Shown here in pieces: positions 17,303 through 27,217 of a stretch of 64,000 nt of DNA. The position numbers and the translations under genes are program-made. The DNA comes from an uncultured Butyrivibrio sp. Its GTDB lineage: Bacteria; Bacillota; Clostridia; Lachnospirales; Lachnospiraceae. The stretch spans positions 16,566 through 80,565 of the forward strand of contig CAMNEA010000006.1 in the NCBI GenBank assembly GCA_946536145.1, given 5' to 3'. The notes under the pieces are model-generated. The model did no database searches, was not told the origin of the DNA, and saw nothing but the letters and a program-made list of their open reading frames with translations. How positions within the stretch are numbered: the first letter of the stretch is position 1; every line of letters begins with the position of its first letter.

Positions 17303-18445
17303 ATGGCACAGAACGAAATGTTAGCTATGATTCTGGCTGGCGGTCGTGGTAGCAGGCTCAAAGACCTTACCACCAAGGTGGCCAAACCGGCAGTTTACTA
17401 CGGTGGCAAATATCGTATTATCGATTTCCCGTTAAGTAACTGCGCCAACAGCGGTATCAACACAGTCGGTGTCCTCACTCAGTACGAATCGGTTCTGCTC
17501 AACAGTTATGTGGCGCAGGACGGACGCTGGGGTCTGGATTCCAAAGATAGTGGTGTATATGTACTCACTCCTCGCGAAAAAGCTGATGAGGGACTTGACG
17601 TATATCGCGGTACTGCTGATGCAATTTCTCAGAACATCGATTTTATCGATAACTATGATCCGGAATATCTTCTTATTCTTTCCGGAGATCACATCTACAA
17701 AATGAATTATGATCAGATGCTTGACTATCACAAGGAGATGAAAGCCGAAGCTACAATTGCCGTACGTCCTGTTCCCCTTAAGGAGGCCAGCAGATTCGGC
17801 ATCATGAACACCGATGGACACGGCAAGATCGTAGAATTTGAAGAAAAGCCCGCAAAACCCAAGAGCAATCTGGCATCAATGGGTATCTACATTTTCAACT
17901 GGAAGCCTCTTCGCAAGATGCTCATTGAGGACATGAAGAGCCAGGAATCCAACCACGATTTCGGCAAGGATATCATTCCCAAGATGCTCGCGGATGAGAA
18001 GGCACTCTTCGCTTATGAGTTCAAGGGCTACTGGAAGGATGTTGGAACCATCGACTCCCTCTGGGAAGCAAACATGGATCTTCTCGATCCCAAGAACTCC
18101 CTCAATCTCAATGATTCCTCATGGCTGATCTACACAGAGGATATATCCACTCTTCCTCAGTACATAGGCAAAGATGCCAAGATCAAATGCGCTTATATCA
18201 CACAGGGCGTAAGAGTTGAGGGAAGTGTAACCAACTCAGTTCTGTTCACAGGCGCTGTGGTCGGCAAGAACGCCAAGGTAACCGATTCCGTACTGATGCC
18301 CGGTGTTGTAGTTGAAGACGGAGCGCAGGTTACAAGAGCTCTCGTGGCAGAGAATGTGCGCATCGGCCAGAAAGCCAAGGTTGGTGACAAGAACAGTGAA
18401 AACATTGAACTCGTTGCTAAAAATGTGAAAGGAGGTACAAATTAA
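17303..18445 (+). CDS. glgC: Glucose-1-phosphate adenylyltransferase, catalytic subunit
   Basis: Makes ADP-glucose from ATP and glucose-1-phosphate, the committed step of bacterial glycogen synthesis. The start is ATG 17303 ([14 protein letters not shown]), behind GGGGGA, not the track start 17231; this gives 380 residues, usual for GlgC. It shows the nucleotide-binding loop [29 protein letters not shown], the sugar-phosphate site [22 protein letters not shown] and VEFEEKP, and the C-terminal left-handed beta-helix. Its stop overlaps the glgD start by one base (TAATG), implying translational coupling. Firmicutes GlgC needs GlgD for full activity in characterised species. Confidence 0.95.
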   Translation: MAQNEMLAMILAGGRGSRLKDLTTKVAKPAVYYGGKYRIIDFPLSNCANSGINTVGVLTQYESVLLNSYVAQDGRWGLDSKDSGVYVLTPREKADEGLDVYRGTADAISQNIDFIDNYDPEYLLILSGDHIYKMNYDQMLDYHKEMKAEATIAVRPVPLKEASRFGIMNTDGHGKIVEFEEKPAKPKSNLASMGIYIFNWKPLRKMLIEDMKSQESNHDFGKDIIPKMLADEKALFAYEFKGYWKDVGTIDSLWEANMDLLDPKNSLNLNDSSWLIYTEDISTLPQYIGKDAKIKCAYITQGVRVEGSVTNSVLFTGAVVGKNAKVTDSVLMPGVVVEDGAQVTRALVAENVRIGQKAKVGDKNSENIELVAKNVKGGTN

Positions 18446-19563
18446 TGGCAGTCAGCGCTTTTGGTATAGTATCCTCCGCAGACAACTCAGTACATGTGGA
18501 CGGACTTCATGATTATCGTCCTATAGGAGCTTTTTCATTCCTCGGAAGATTCCGTGTTATCGACTTCCCTATCTCAAACATGAGCAACAGCGACATCAAT
18601 CGTATTCAAGTATATGTCCGCTCACGTCCGAGATCAATAGCTGAGCATGTAGGCTCCGGCAGACATTACAACATCAACAGTAAAAGAGGTAAGATCCAGC
18701 TTCTCTTCTCAGAGAACTCATCTTCACGCTCTATATACAACAACGATATCAACGCGTACATGCAGAATATAGACATCATTCAGCGCATGCATCAGGATTA
18801 CGTTGTTATAGCTCCCAGCTATATGGTTTACAAGCAGGACTACAGACAGCTCCTCGACACCCATGTAGCATCCGGCGCAGACATCACTCTTCTCTATCAG
18901 AAGGTTGACAATGCAAGGGAATATTACAAGAACTGCCACACTCTTTCAGTCAACAAACAGAAAGGTGTTCAGTCCATCGAGAAGAACCTCGGAACAGCCA
19001 ACAACAAGAATATCTTCATGGATACCTATGTAATGCACAGAGATATTTTTGTAGAGCTTGTAAAGGCAGCCAACTGGATGTCTTCCATGTACACACTTGC
19101 TGACATCGTCAATCTCAAGTGTAAGGACATGGACGTCAGGGGATATCTCCACAAGGGCTACTTTGCTACTCTCACAAGTCTTGAAGATTACTACAACGCT
19201 TCAATGGAGCTTCTGGATTACGATACAGCCAGCGATCTGTTCAAGGCTAACTGGCCTATCTACACAAGGACCACAGACTCCTGCCCTACCCAGTACTTTG
19301 ATACTGCCAAGGTTACAGGTTCCTTTGTAAGTAACGGATGTCTCATTGAGGGTACAGTTGAGAACTCTATCATCGGACGTAGCGTAGTTATAGGCAAGGG
19401 TGCCGTGATCAAAAACTCAATCATCATGGCCTATGCCAAGATCGAAGCAGGTGTTCATATCGAGAACACTATCGTGGATAAGTGGGCACACATCATTCAC
19501 GCCAAGAACATCCACGGCGAGCCCGATGCTCCGCAGTATATCAAGAGACAGGATACACTTTAA
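18445..19563 (+). CDS. glgD: GlgD, non-catalytic partner of GlgC
   Basis: 372 residues and homologous to GlgC, but the nucleotide-binding GGRGSRL loop is replaced by a GIVSSADNSVHVDGL-type opening, as in GlgD proteins; so it is probably a regulatory subunit rather than an enzyme. It keeps GRFRVIDFPISNMSNSDI and the C-terminal beta-helix (GTVENSIIGRSVVIGKGAVI). GGAGGT lies just before the overlapping start. The operon ends at a strong terminator. Confidence 0.95.
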   Translation: MAVSAFGIVSSADNSVHVDGLHDYRPIGAFSFLGRFRVIDFPISNMSNSDINRIQVYVRSRPRSIAEHVGSGRHYNINSKRGKIQLLFSENSSSRSIYNNDINAYMQNIDIIQRMHQDYVVIAPSYMVYKQDYRQLLDTHVASGADITLLYQKVDNAREYYKNCHTLSVNKQKGVQSIEKNLGTANNKNIFMDTYVMHRDIFVELVKAANWMSSMYTLADIVNLKCKDMDVRGYLHKGYFATLTSLEDYYNASMELLDYDTASDLFKANWPIYTRTTDSCPTQYFDTAKVTGSFVSNGCLIEGTVENSIIGRSVVIGKGAVIKNSIIMAYAKIEAGVHIENTIVDKWAHIIHAKNIHGEPDAPQYIKRQDTL

Positions 19564-19575
19564 CATAGCGAAAAG

Positions 19576-19610
19576 ACAGCCCGGCAGTTTTTGCCGGGCT
19601 GTTTTTTTCT
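19576..19610 (+). terminator. Rho-independent terminator of glgCD
   Basis: ACAGCCCGGCA pairs with TGCCGGGCTGT, followed by seven T. It ends just before the convergent PepSY gene, which it may also serve in the other direction. Confidence 0.92.
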
Positions 19611-19618
19611 CAATATTT

Positions 19619-20173
19619 TTATTTGCGCTTCTTTTCCATTTCTATGAGTTTTCCACCGATTCTGCTTATCTCATATTTATAGCTGTAATTACCTGCCTTA
19701 AAGGTAATTCTGTATATTTTGATCCCGTCGTCGGTCTTCTTAATGCATCTATAGTTTTTCATTGCTGATGCCTTTTTGCCGCAGTCCTTAGCTGCAATAC
19801 TCTTTGCCTTGCTGACTGTAACTTCTTTACCGGTTTTTCCTACAGTTTTCTTATTAATAAGCTCACGGCTCATATCCAGGATCTTTCCGGTTACGGCATC
19901 TATTTCATAGTCGTACTCATATTTTCCATATCTGAATTCAATCTCATACCTGGGCTTTTTAGTACCTTCACGTTCGATCTCATAGCCTGAGACCTTCTTG
20001 TTGCCAAGTCCTGCGTCTTTTAAAGCTATTTTCTTAGCGTTCCCTTTGCTTATCAATTTGGAGGCGCTTGCCGTAACTGCCACTGATGCTACCATTCCAA
20101 GCAGAATCATGCCTGATAAAAAGATAATTGCCACTCTCTTCATGATACTGTTTCTTGTCCCACACATTTTCAT
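19619..20173 (-). CDS. Secreted or membrane-tethered protein with two PepSY domains
   Basis: 184 residues. An N-terminal hydrophobic signal segment (IIFLSGMILLGMVASVAV) is followed by two PepSY repeats: RYEIEFRYGKYEYDYEIDAVTGKIL and a second near the C-terminus (IYRITFKAGNYSYKYEIS). PepSY domains are thought to restrain peptidases or act as extracytoplasmic sensors. GGAG lies 10 bases before ATG 20173. It is 31 bases downstream of another PepSY gene and beyond a two-component system, a common arrangement in which the kinase system controls the PepSY proteins. Confidence 0.85.
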   Translation of the reverse strand: MKMCGTRNSIMKRVAIIFLSGMILLGMVASVAVTASASKLISKGNAKKIALKDAGLGNKKVSGYEIEREGTKKPRYEIEFRYGKYEYDYEIDAVTGKILDMSRELINKKTVGKTGKEVTVSKAKSIAAKDCGKKASAMKNYRCIKKTDDGIKIYRITFKAGNYSYKYEISRIGGKLIEMEKKRK

Positions 20174-20204
20174 ATTTCGTATTCTCCTTTTCTAAAGATT
20201 TTTT

Positions 20205-20864
20205 TTAATCGTCTCCCTCGTCATGATCATCGTCTCTGTCATCTTTGCCATCATCATCAGTTTCCTTTTCCCCGGAAACAATATCACCGCTGTGTGCATC
20301 CACTTCATACTCGTACTCCGTGTCATCGAAGTAAAACTCGATCTCATAGACAGTCCGGCCATCCTCTTTTTCCAGCTTGGCCTTGGTGAAAGTAACCTTG
20401 TCAACCTCAAGTCCTGCCGAAGATGCAGCCCTGATTTTGGCATTGTCAACACTGATGTATGAGCTCATATTTGTGGCAGGAGTTGTGCTCCCGTCACTGT
20501 CTCCGGATACCTCCCCTGATCCGGTATCATCGCTTCTCTCAGACACCTTTGACTTTTTTTCGATGATTGTTCCCGTGGCAGCATCGATAGTATACGCATA
20601 CTCCGTTTTGCCTGAAGCAAATTCGATATCATATACATACCCAAGTCCTTTTCTTGTAAGCCTGCTATCAGCGAAGGTGACAGTTTTTTCCGAAACTTCT
20701 GCGTCAAGATAAGCAAATCTCTGCGCGGCTGCGGCGCCGAGTATGTTGCTCTTTTTGATGCTGTCAGCCGCAAAAACTGTTCCTGCCCCGGCAAACAGAA
20801 TGATCACAATGACTGCTGCCCACACTATTAAGTTGTTTTTGAACAGGTCTTTTATGTTTTTCAT
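20205..20864 (-). CDS. Membrane-anchored protein with two PepSY domains and acidic tail
   Basis: An N-terminal membrane segment (LIVWAAVIVIILFAGAGTVF) is followed by two PepSY domains (about 40-110 and 150-200) joined by a Ser/Asp/Gly-rich linker. The C-terminus is a strongly acidic Asp/Glu/Lys tail. The track start is 20909, but nothing resembling a ribosome binding site precedes it; ATG 20864 (MKNIKDLF) fits the signal segment and lies at the predicted transcription start of a TATATT -10 box, so translation may be leaderless. It is adjacent to a histidine kinase and probably its target. Confidence 0.8.
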   Translation of the reverse strand: MKNIKDLFKNNLIVWAAVIVIILFAGAGTVFAADSIKKSNILGAAAAQRFAYLDAEVSEKTVTFADSRLTRKGLGYVYDIEFASGKTEYAYTIDAATGTIIEKKSKVSERSDDTGSGEVSGDSDGSTTPATNMSSYISVDNAKIRAASSAGLEVDKVTFTKAKLEKEDGRTVYEIEFYFDDTEYEYEVDAHSGDIVSGEKETDDDGKDDRDDDHDEGDD

Positions 20865-20870
20865 GGTCTT

Positions 20871-20924
20871 AATATAACAGCCAAAGATTAGAATAAAATT
20901 AGAAAACATTAAAAATGCGATTAG
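20871..20924 (-). promoter_or_regulatory. Promoter with phased repeats upstream of the PepSY operon
   Basis: Plus-strand ATTAG occurs at 20887, 20898 and 20920, with a degenerate copy at about 20909, so the copies are spaced by 11 or 22 bases. This spacing is typical of OmpR/PhoB-family operators. The -10 TATATT (20871-20876) lies six bases before the ATG at 20864, and the repeats cover the -35 region. The neighbouring OmpR-type regulator is the obvious binder; that is inference. Confidence 0.5.
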
Positions 20925-20928
20925 TTTT

Positions 20929-22350
20929 TTATCTTAATAAAAGAGGTATTTCTACCTCGAACCTGCTGCCGGTTCCTTTTTGACTTGTGACTTTAACGGC
21001 TCCGCCGTGGAGAGATACTATTTCATGTACTAAAGAAAGGCCAAGGCCATATCCCTCCACCTCTGATCTTGACTTCTCCTCTCTGTAAAAGCGGTCAAAT
21101 ATCTTACCTAAAGCATCCTCAGATATCCCGCAGCCGTTGTCTGATACCTCAAGATGAGCATTACCACCCTCTTTTCTAAGAGATACTACTGTTCTTCCAT
21201 TTTCTCTTCCGTACTTATACGCATTATCTATCAGATTAATAACTGCTCTCTCCAAAAGATTCCTGTTCCCCTTTATGATCACCTCTTTTTCAACCTTCGA
21301 AACCACCTCAATGTTTCTGAACCGTATCCTGCTCATATCATCAACAGTCGTTCTTACAATTTCCGACAGGTCTGTTTCAGACATCGGATATCTCTTTTCT
21401 CCCTGTTCAATTCTGGACAGGCCAAGCATATCATTTATGAGCTTTTCCATCCTTTTGTTCTGCCTGCCGATAGTTTCGATTGCCTCAATGTATTCGCTTT
21501 CGGCAGGCTCTTTTGCCTGAATATGTTCTATCTGCGCCCGTATAACAGCAACAGGCGTTCTAAGCTCATGTGAAGCGTCAGAGGTAAACTGCTTTTCCCT
21601 GTTAAAAGAGTCCTCAAGCCGTCCGAGCATTTCATTGAAGGTGACGGCAAGCTGATACAGCTCATCCCTGTTGCTGCCTGTTTCTATTCTTTTCCCAAGA
21701 TCATCGGCTCCGACTATTGCCGCGGCAATCTCTTTCATTCTTCGTATCGGCATGAGGATGCTCGAGGAAGCCAGAAAGCTCACAAGAACAACCATAATGA
21801 CAAGAACGGGGATAAAAGCAGCAACACTTCGTGTGATCTGCTCAAGCTGATCCTGCTTCTTGGTCAAAGGCACTACGCCTCGTATCCACAAGCCGTCAAG
21901 TTTTTCTCCGGTTATCTTTCTGTCATACACAATGTAGCGCTTACCCGATATGACCTGCCTGTAGAGCCTTGAGGCATCAAAAGCCTCTAAAGGCATATTT
22001 CGCGATAATGAATTATTGCCATAAAGAAGCTTCCCGTACTGTGTGTACAGTGCGCTCTCGACATCACTTAGCATATCAAGAAAATCATCATCAATCTGCA
22101 GCACGCCGCTGCCATAATCAACAAAAAGGTCATCATTATCAGATTCCTTTATTATTTCTGCCACGTCTTTTTCCAGAAAAATGATCTTGTCGGTATTGGC
22201 ATCCACTGCACTTATCAGGTACTCAGAGAGAGTCTTTTCCATGACCGCTCCGGCCACGATATACACCAAGGCAAACATCAGTGACATGACAAGTGCCATT
22301 GATGCAAACAGTATGATAAATATTCTCTTCCTTATCGAAATACTATTCAA
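20929..22350 (-). CDS. Sensor histidine kinase (HAMP-HisKA-HATPase)
   Basis: 473 residues. Two membrane segments (about 10-35 and 175-200) flank an extracytoplasmic domain of about 135 residues. A HAMP domain (200-250) follows, then HisKA with His261 in SDASHELRTP and a HATPase with the N box NLIDNAYKYG, DNGCGI and GYGLGLSLV. The start is TTG 22350 with GGGAG eight bases upstream. It follows the regulator gene by 12 bases, so it is the cognate kinase. The external domain matches nothing I can name; the PepSY proteins next door may supply the signal. Confidence 0.92.
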   Translation of the reverse strand: MNSISIRKRIFIILFASMALVMSLMFALVYIVAGAVMEKTLSEYLISAVDANTDKIIFLEKDVAEIIKESDNDDLFVDYGSGVLQIDDDFLDMLSDVESALYTQYGKLLYGNNSLSRNMPLEAFDASRLYRQVISGKRYIVYDRKITGEKLDGLWIRGVVPLTKKQDQLEQITRSVAAFIPVLVIMVVLVSFLASSSILMPIRRMKEIAAAIVGADDLGKRIETGSNRDELYQLAVTFNEMLGRLEDSFNREKQFTSDASHELRTPVAVIRAQIEHIQAKEPAESEYIEAIETIGRQNKRMEKLINDMLGLSRIEQGEKRYPMSETDLSEIVRTTVDDMSRIRFRNIEVVSKVEKEVIIKGNRNLLERAVINLIDNAYKYGRENGRTVVSLRKEGGNAHLEVSDNGCGISEDALGKIFDRFYREEKSRSEVEGYGLGLSLVHEIVSLHGGAVKVTSQKGTGSRFEVEIPLLLR

Positions 22351-22362
22351 CTGTGCAGCTCC

Positions 22363-23034
22363 CTATTCATCTGTGATCATGTATCCCATTCCGCGTTTTG
22401 TTCTGATGAGCTTCCTGTCCCGGTCCTTATCTATCTTCTGCCTGAGGTACCCGATATAGACATCCACAACATTGGTTCCTCCGACATAATTGTAGTCCCA
22501 TATGTGATCCTCTATCCTGCTTCTTGAAAGGACAACGTTCTTGTTGTACATCATGTACTCAAGAAGCTGATATTCCTTGGAGGTTAAATCTATCACCTGA
22601 TTCCCCCTTTTAACAACGCGGGTCGAGGTATCAAGCTCAAGATCATCGCATCGAAGGATGTTGTCCGAAACCGCATGCTTCTGCCTTGTCAGCACCCTAA
22701 CCCTCGCAAGCAGTTCATCGAGCGAAAACGGCTTTACGAGGTAGTCGTTAGCACCTGCGTCGAGTCCCCTCACCTTTTCCTCCACAGCATCCTTGGCTGT
22801 CAAAAAGAGGACCGGAAGCGCTCCGTTCTTTTGCCTTATCTTTTTGAGGACATCATAGCCGTCGGCAACAGGCATCATTACATCCAGGATCGCCACATCA
22901 TATTCCGCGCTTTCAAGACAGTCAATCGCCTCCTGCCCATTGAAGCACGAATCGACAAGATACTGCTGTTCGCGCAGAGCCTGCGTCACTATGCGGTTCA
23001 TGTCCTTCTCGTCCTCAGCATACAGTATTCGCAT
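22363..23034 (-). CDS. OmpR-family response regulator
   Basis: 223 residues. The receiver domain carries AEDEKD, the phosphoacceptor Asp51 in ILDVMMP, Thr in LFLTAKD and the Lys in YLVKPFS. A winged-helix DNA-binding domain follows, with LTSKEYQLLEYMMYNKNVVL and VDVYIGYLRQKID. AGGAG precedes ATG. It heads the kinase-PepSY group. The 11-bp-phased repeats upstream of the PepSY gene are a likely target site. Confidence 0.94.
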   Translation of the reverse strand: MRILYAEDEKDMNRIVTQALREQQYLVDSCFNGQEAIDCLESAEYDVAILDVMMPVADGYDVLKKIRQKNGALPVLFLTAKDAVEEKVRGLDAGANDYLVKPFSLDELLARVRVLTRQKHAVSDNILRCDDLELDTSTRVVKRGNQVIDLTSKEYQLLEYMMYNKNVVLSRSRIEDHIWDYNYVGGTNVVDVYIGYLRQKIDKDRDRKLIRTKRGMGYMITDE

Positions 23035-23059
23035 TTTAACTCTCCTATATGTAATAAAA

Positions 23060-23083
23060 CCCCCTTCTGATCACAGAAGGGGG
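23060..23083 (-). terminator. Rho-independent terminator of the chemoreceptor gene
   Basis: CCCCCTTCTG-ATCA-CAGAAGGGGG, a perfect 10-bp stem; the minus strand continues with TTTTATT. It separates the chemoreceptor from the regulator gene. Confidence 0.88.
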
Positions 23084-23099
23084 AGTCTTATCAAAAGCT

Positions 23100-25169
23100 T
23101 TATTTAAGTTTGAACTTGCCAACAATCTCTTCGAGGGTGCCCGCGATAGCCTCCTGCTTGTTGGACATATCGTTGACGTTGGATACCACATCTGCCGCTG
23201 CCATAACAGAGTCGTTCACTCTGCTGGACAGATCAGCTGTATCCTGAGTGGATTCCGCAATGTTCTGGATAGCCTTAGATACTTCTTCCATGGATGCCCT
23301 TATGTTCTCAACCATCTGAGCGATATTCTCTGAAGATCCACCGAAGGAGTCTGCATCATTTCCATACTGCTTGGCAACGGTAACGAACTTGTCGTAGTCA
23401 GGTGTAACCGTCTCTTTGATGAACTCAAGGAGTTCTCCTGAAGAATTTGACAGAGTTCCGAACGCCTCCTGAACGCCGTCGATCGTATCCCTGATCTGTT
23501 CAACTGCCTCAGATGTACTGCTTGCGAGTTTGTTGATCTCAGAAGCAACAACCGCGAAGCCCTTACCTGCATCTCCTGCTCTTGCAGCCTCAATGCTGGC
23601 ATTTAGTGAGAGGAGGTTGATCTGGTCTGCTATCTCAGCGATGGTGTCAGCCAGTGTTCCGATCTGGTCAACAACTCTTGCCTTCTCATTGGCCTCAACG
23701 AGGTCTGCCTCTCTCTGCTCGGCAATGCTGATAGCATAGTCATATGCCTGTCCGGCCTGCTTCTCGATATCTCTTGCCCTTGTCTTGATGTCTGCAGCCT
23801 CTGCGCTGGTCTTCTCAGTCTCAGCAGCAAGCTGGTGAACAGATGCGTTTACTTCTTCAACAGAAGCATTTACCTCTTCCGTTGCAGCGCCTGATGACAT
23901 CATCGCGTCGTTGACGCCTGAGATATTTCCCTGAATACTTGAGAACTGATTTGAGAGTTCGCTCGCCATGCTTGCAAGTCCGGTTGATGTCTCTGATACC
24001 TGAACCGAACCGTCCGAGATCTTGCTGATAACGTCTCTGTTGTTCTCAAACATGTTGTTGAGGGAGTCGCTCATCTGTCCGAGCTCGTCTCCGCTCTTTG
24101 AAGCGATCTTGTTTACAGTAAAGTCGCCGCTTGCAAGTGCCCCTGCAAAGTCTTTGACGTTGTTGATGCTCTTTGAAATACTAAGTACGAAGATGTAAAT
24201 GATGACAGCTCCGACAAGGAGTGCTGCGACGCAAAGTCCAATGAGGAGTTTGATGAGAGCGTTTACTGTCTCATCCATCTCTGTGCAGCTCATCCTGATC
24301 ATCGCTTTCCAGTTCACATCAGGGATAGTTGTATACAGAAGCATAATTGTGTCTTTTCCCTCGTTGAAGTATACTTCTGCGACGCTGTTTGAATTGGATG
24401 CCATTACGGTACTTCCTGCTGCTGCAAGGGAAGCGTTGTCATCTTCTGTGATCTTAACAGCGTTCTGAACCTTGGAGTCATCCTGTGTGTAGAGATATGT
24501 TCCATCAGATGATGTGAGCATAGCAGTTCCGGTTCTTCCGATCTGAACTGAACGAACCATATCCTGGATATTTGTCAGCTCCATATCTACTGTTACGCAG
24601 CCGATAAATGCACCGTTGTCATAAATAGGCGCGGAACAGGTTGCCATTATCTTTCCTGTAGTAGGATCATAATAAGGGTCTGTTATCTTGGCTTCGCCGT
24701 GAGCAAGTGCCTTGGCATTTATGTAATATTCCTGATTGAGATAATCATAATCCGCATTTGAATAGTCCCAGGTCTCAACTATCTGACCACCTTCCTTGTA
24801 CCAGTAAGGTCCGATATACATTTCATCCTTATTAAACACATAGGGTTCAAACCAGATGCCGGCACCCAAGACAGAATCATTCTCTGAAATTATGCCTGAA
24901 AATGTAGCAGCATAATTATCCATCTGGACAAATTTATAGGATGTTGAGATCATCTCTGTAATGTTGGTTGCTGTGTTCTTAACGATATTAAGAGTTCCCT
25001 TGACGTCATTGACATTAGCAACAACGTTCTGCTCCATCTGCTTGGAGGTAGCACTTCTTATCGCATCCCTACTCTGTGTAGTTGCGATGTAGGTGAGCAA
25101 GATCATCGCAATTGCCATAACCGGCAGTATGCACAGAAGCATCTTGGCTCGTAGACTCATCTTTTTCAT
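23100..25169 (-). CDS. Methyl-accepting chemotaxis protein with Cache sensor
   Basis: The start is ATG 25169 ([11 protein letters not shown]), eight bases after AGAGGG, not the track start, giving 689 residues. Two membrane segments enclose an extracellular dCache-type sensor (about 35-310; [20 protein letters not shown] and [16 protein letters not shown]). A HAMP domain (about 330-385) is followed by a signalling coiled coil with the conserved tip [20 protein letters not shown]. It should bind a small ligand outside the cell and control CheA. Cache domains with this pattern often bind amino acids, but the ligand is not readable here. Confidence 0.93.
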   Translation of the reverse strand: MKKMSLRAKMLLCILPVMAIAMILLTYIATTQSRDAIRSATSKQMEQNVVANVNDVKGTLNIVKNTATNITEMISTSYKFVQMDNYAATFSGIISENDSVLGAGIWFEPYVFNKDEMYIGPYWYKEGGQIVETWDYSNADYDYLNQEYYINAKALAHGEAKITDPYYDPTTGKIMATCSAPIYDNGAFIGCVTVDMELTNIQDMVRSVQIGRTGTAMLTSSDGTYLYTQDDSKVQNAVKITEDDNASLAAAGSTVMASNSNSVAEVYFNEGKDTIMLLYTTIPDVNWKAMIRMSCTEMDETVNALIKLLIGLCVAALLVGAVIIYIFVLSISKSINNVKDFAGALASGDFTVNKIASKSGDELGQMSDSLNNMFENNRDVISKISDGSVQVSETSTGLASMASELSNQFSSIQGNISGVNDAMMSSGAATEEVNASVEEVNASVHQLAAETEKTSAEAADIKTRARDIEKQAGQAYDYAISIAEQREADLVEANEKARVVDQIGTLADTIAEIADQINLLSLNASIEAARAGDAGKGFAVVASEINKLASSTSEAVEQIRDTIDGVQEAFGTLSNSSGELLEFIKETVTPDYDKFVTVAKQYGNDADSFGGSSENIAQMVENIRASMEEVSKAIQNIAESTQDTADLSSRVNDSVMAAADVVSNVNDMSNKQEAIAGTLEEIVGKFKLK

Positions 25170-25336
25170 CTGATTACCCTCTTTCGTTTTACGTGTAAAA
25201 AAACACAATTTTGCATCAATAATATTCTACTATATAATCAACATTGATGTTCTAAAAAAAGTATAAAAACAAATAAATATATAATAAATGTGATAAGATA
25301 AGTATAGTATTTTCCTTAAAAAGAAAGGGATAAGCA

Positions 25337-26791
25337 ATGAACGCAGAGCAATATAAAAGAGCCAGCAACAATTGTTTTTATATTAACGCGGCAGTGATTG
25401 TCAGCGGTATGCTGTTAACTCTTTTTAGTATAGTGACAAAAGGTTCATCCGTCTCGAAAATTGCCGTAATCCTGATCGGTATTTTGTGCACCTCCTTTTC
25501 TGCTCTTGGCAATTATAAATACCCGACGGTTCCAAAAGGATCCTTACTCATAATGGGAGGATCGATACTCTTCTATCTTGCCATGATTCTTTCAAAGGAT
25601 GGGATCTCCGGCTTTTCATTGGCTCTTCCGATACTGATCAGCTGCATAACATTTCTTGATGTTTCGCTTTGCAGAATATGCATTGCGGGCGTATCTGTGT
25701 CTTTTATCATCTCCTGCATCAGGTTTTATTTGACTTCAGGATCTGACGATATTTCAATCATCCCGTCAGCTGTCTCACTCATACTTGCCGGCGCCGCAGC
25801 CTACCGAGCCTCTTGTCTCCTTTCTGCTTTTCACGATGAAAACAACGAGATAATAAGCCTTAATGCCGAAAAGAGCCTCAAGGCAGAAAACTCCGTAAGT
25901 GTTATTTCGGATGCGATCACAGGTCTTTTCAACAGTTCCAAAGACAGCGTGGATGATCTCATCGATATCATTGATACACAAAAAAACAGCATGAAGGATA
26001 TCGCAGGTAATATTGAAGCTGCTGCAAGGACAATATCAGTTCATTCAAAGAAAATACAGGGAATCCAGATTCAGACAATAGCTACCGAACAGCAGCGTAA
26101 AGAAATGGACATCGCAGTTAAGGATGCCCGCCAGGCTGTAGATGAGGGAAACCTGGTGATAGATTCCATAAGGAATGAGTCGCAGGAACTTGCCAGATGC
26201 AGCAGCGAAACTGTAGACGCAACCAAAACACTCATAAGCAAAGTCGAAGAAGTCCAGAAAATAGTCGAATCCATTCTGTCGATATCAAAACAGACCAACC
26301 TCCTTGCTCTCAATGCGAGCATAGAAGCCGCCAGGGCTGGCGAAGCCGGAAAGGGGTTCGCTGTCGTTGCCAATGATGTAAGAGACCTTGCAACTCAGAC
26401 AAATACCGCATCATCGGCAATATCCGACATCATAAGCGACCTTACAGCCGGCATACAAAAAGCCATTTCAGGTATTGATGACACCGCAAAATGCGTCGCC
26501 TCGCAGAGTGAGATGATCGATAAAGCAGGCTCATGCATCGAAGATATAAACAGCAGCGTCGGTGCGATGCTCCTTCGCTACGCTGAAATAGACTCGGGAA
26601 TGAGGCTGATCATCGAATCCGCAGGAGATATTGGCGATGGAATATCAAACCTTTCCGATACCAGCAAGGAAATTGCTGCCCTCTCCTATCAGGTTGTCCA
26701 GAACTCAGCGAATGCAACTGACAAGTTCAATGAATTCAAATCCGTTCTCGATGAGATGTCTTTTCAGGCAAGCAGGCTAAACAATGTTTGA
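25337..26791 (+). CDS. Chemoreceptor-like protein with polytopic membrane domain, no Cache or HAMP
   Basis: 484 residues. The first 170 residues form about six membrane segments; the cytoplasmic part is a chemoreceptor signalling domain with the exact tip [21 protein letters not shown]. No extracellular ligand domain or HAMP is apparent, so it probably senses something within or across the membrane. AAAGGG precedes ATG. It diverges from the Cache chemoreceptor with 167 bases between them; that A+T-rich gap has no clear sigma-28-type promoter. Polytopic chemoreceptors are less common than Cache types, so the signal is open. Confidence 0.88.
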   Translation: MNAEQYKRASNNCFYINAAVIVSGMLLTLFSIVTKGSSVSKIAVILIGILCTSFSALGNYKYPTVPKGSLLIMGGSILFYLAMILSKDGISGFSLALPILISCITFLDVSLCRICIAGVSVSFIISCIRFYLTSGSDDISIIPSAVSLILAGAAAYRASCLLSAFHDENNEIISLNAEKSLKAENSVSVISDAITGLFNSSKDSVDDLIDIIDTQKNSMKDIAGNIEAAARTISVHSKKIQGIQIQTIATEQQRKEMDIAVKDARQAVDEGNLVIDSIRNESQELARCSSETVDATKTLISKVEEVQKIVESILSISKQTNLLALNASIEAARAGEAGKGFAVVANDVRDLATQTNTASSAISDIISDLTAGIQKAISGIDDTAKCVASQSEMIDKAGSCIEDINSSVGAMLLRYAEIDSGMRLIIESAGDIGDGISNLSDTSKEIAALSYQVVQNSANATDKFNEFKSVLDEMSFQASRLNNV

Positions 26792-26844
26792 CCAGTATAA
26801 GTCTGACATATTCGAATTTTTTTCTAAAATTTTATACAAAACAC

Positions 26845-26901
26845 TTAACTTTTATCCGTAACATCCGTTATAATGAATAGTGGTAGAATAATTCTGCCAC
26901 T
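26845..26901 (+). promoter_or_regulatory. Promoter and 5' hairpin of the 57-residue gene
   Basis: -35 TTAACT (26845-26850), 18-base spacer, -10 TATAAT (26869-26874). Immediately after the expected start, AGTGGTAGAAT pairs with ATTCTGCCACT (26879-26901), placing a stable hairpin at the 5' end of the RNA. Confidence 0.6.
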
Positions 26902-26948
26902 AATTATTTTGTTATTCAGATACAATTTAGGAAAGGAGGAAAACGTGT

Positions 26949-27122
26949 ATGACAGCTACATGCGATGCAAAAATGGAAGTTCTCGACTGCATTATGAATG
27001 ACTGCGGCAATGAGTACTACCCCGACCCCGAAAAAGTAGCGCATATTACGGGTTTACCGCTGGGGGTTGTTTTTGATCTTCTTATTGAGTTAAAAAATCA
27101 AGGCCGTTTAGGCAAACACTGA
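26949..27122 (+). CDS. 57-residue protein, winged-helix-like
   Basis: Too short for the ORF track. ATG 26949 follows a strong AAAGGAGG by eight bases, and a clear promoter lies upstream. The protein reads MTATCDAKMEVLDCIMNDCG at the N-terminus, then PEKVAHITGLPLGVVFDLLI and ELKNQGRLGKH. The second half resembles the helix-turn-helix-wing entry of small regulators (a helix, GLP turn, recognition helix). Three Cys are clustered at residues 5, 14 and 19. It is followed by a possible 7-codon ORF and a terminator. Function unknown. Confidence 0.75.
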   Translation: MTATCDAKMEVLDCIMNDCGNEYYPDPEKVAHITGLPLGVVFDLLIELKNQGRLGKH

Positions 27123-27163
27123 GAATCGATTGGAGATTATAATGGAAGATACCAAGCAGTACT

Positions 27164-27196
27164 AAAGGTCCTATGCTCATGAAGCATAGGACCTTT
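27164..27196. terminator. Bidirectional terminator
   Basis: AAAGGTCCTATGC pairs perfectly with GCATAGGACCTTT. It serves the plus-strand small gene and the convergent minus-strand gene at 27218-27469. Confidence 0.85.
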
Positions 27197-27217
27197 GATA
27201 ATTTTCAAGGTTTGAAA

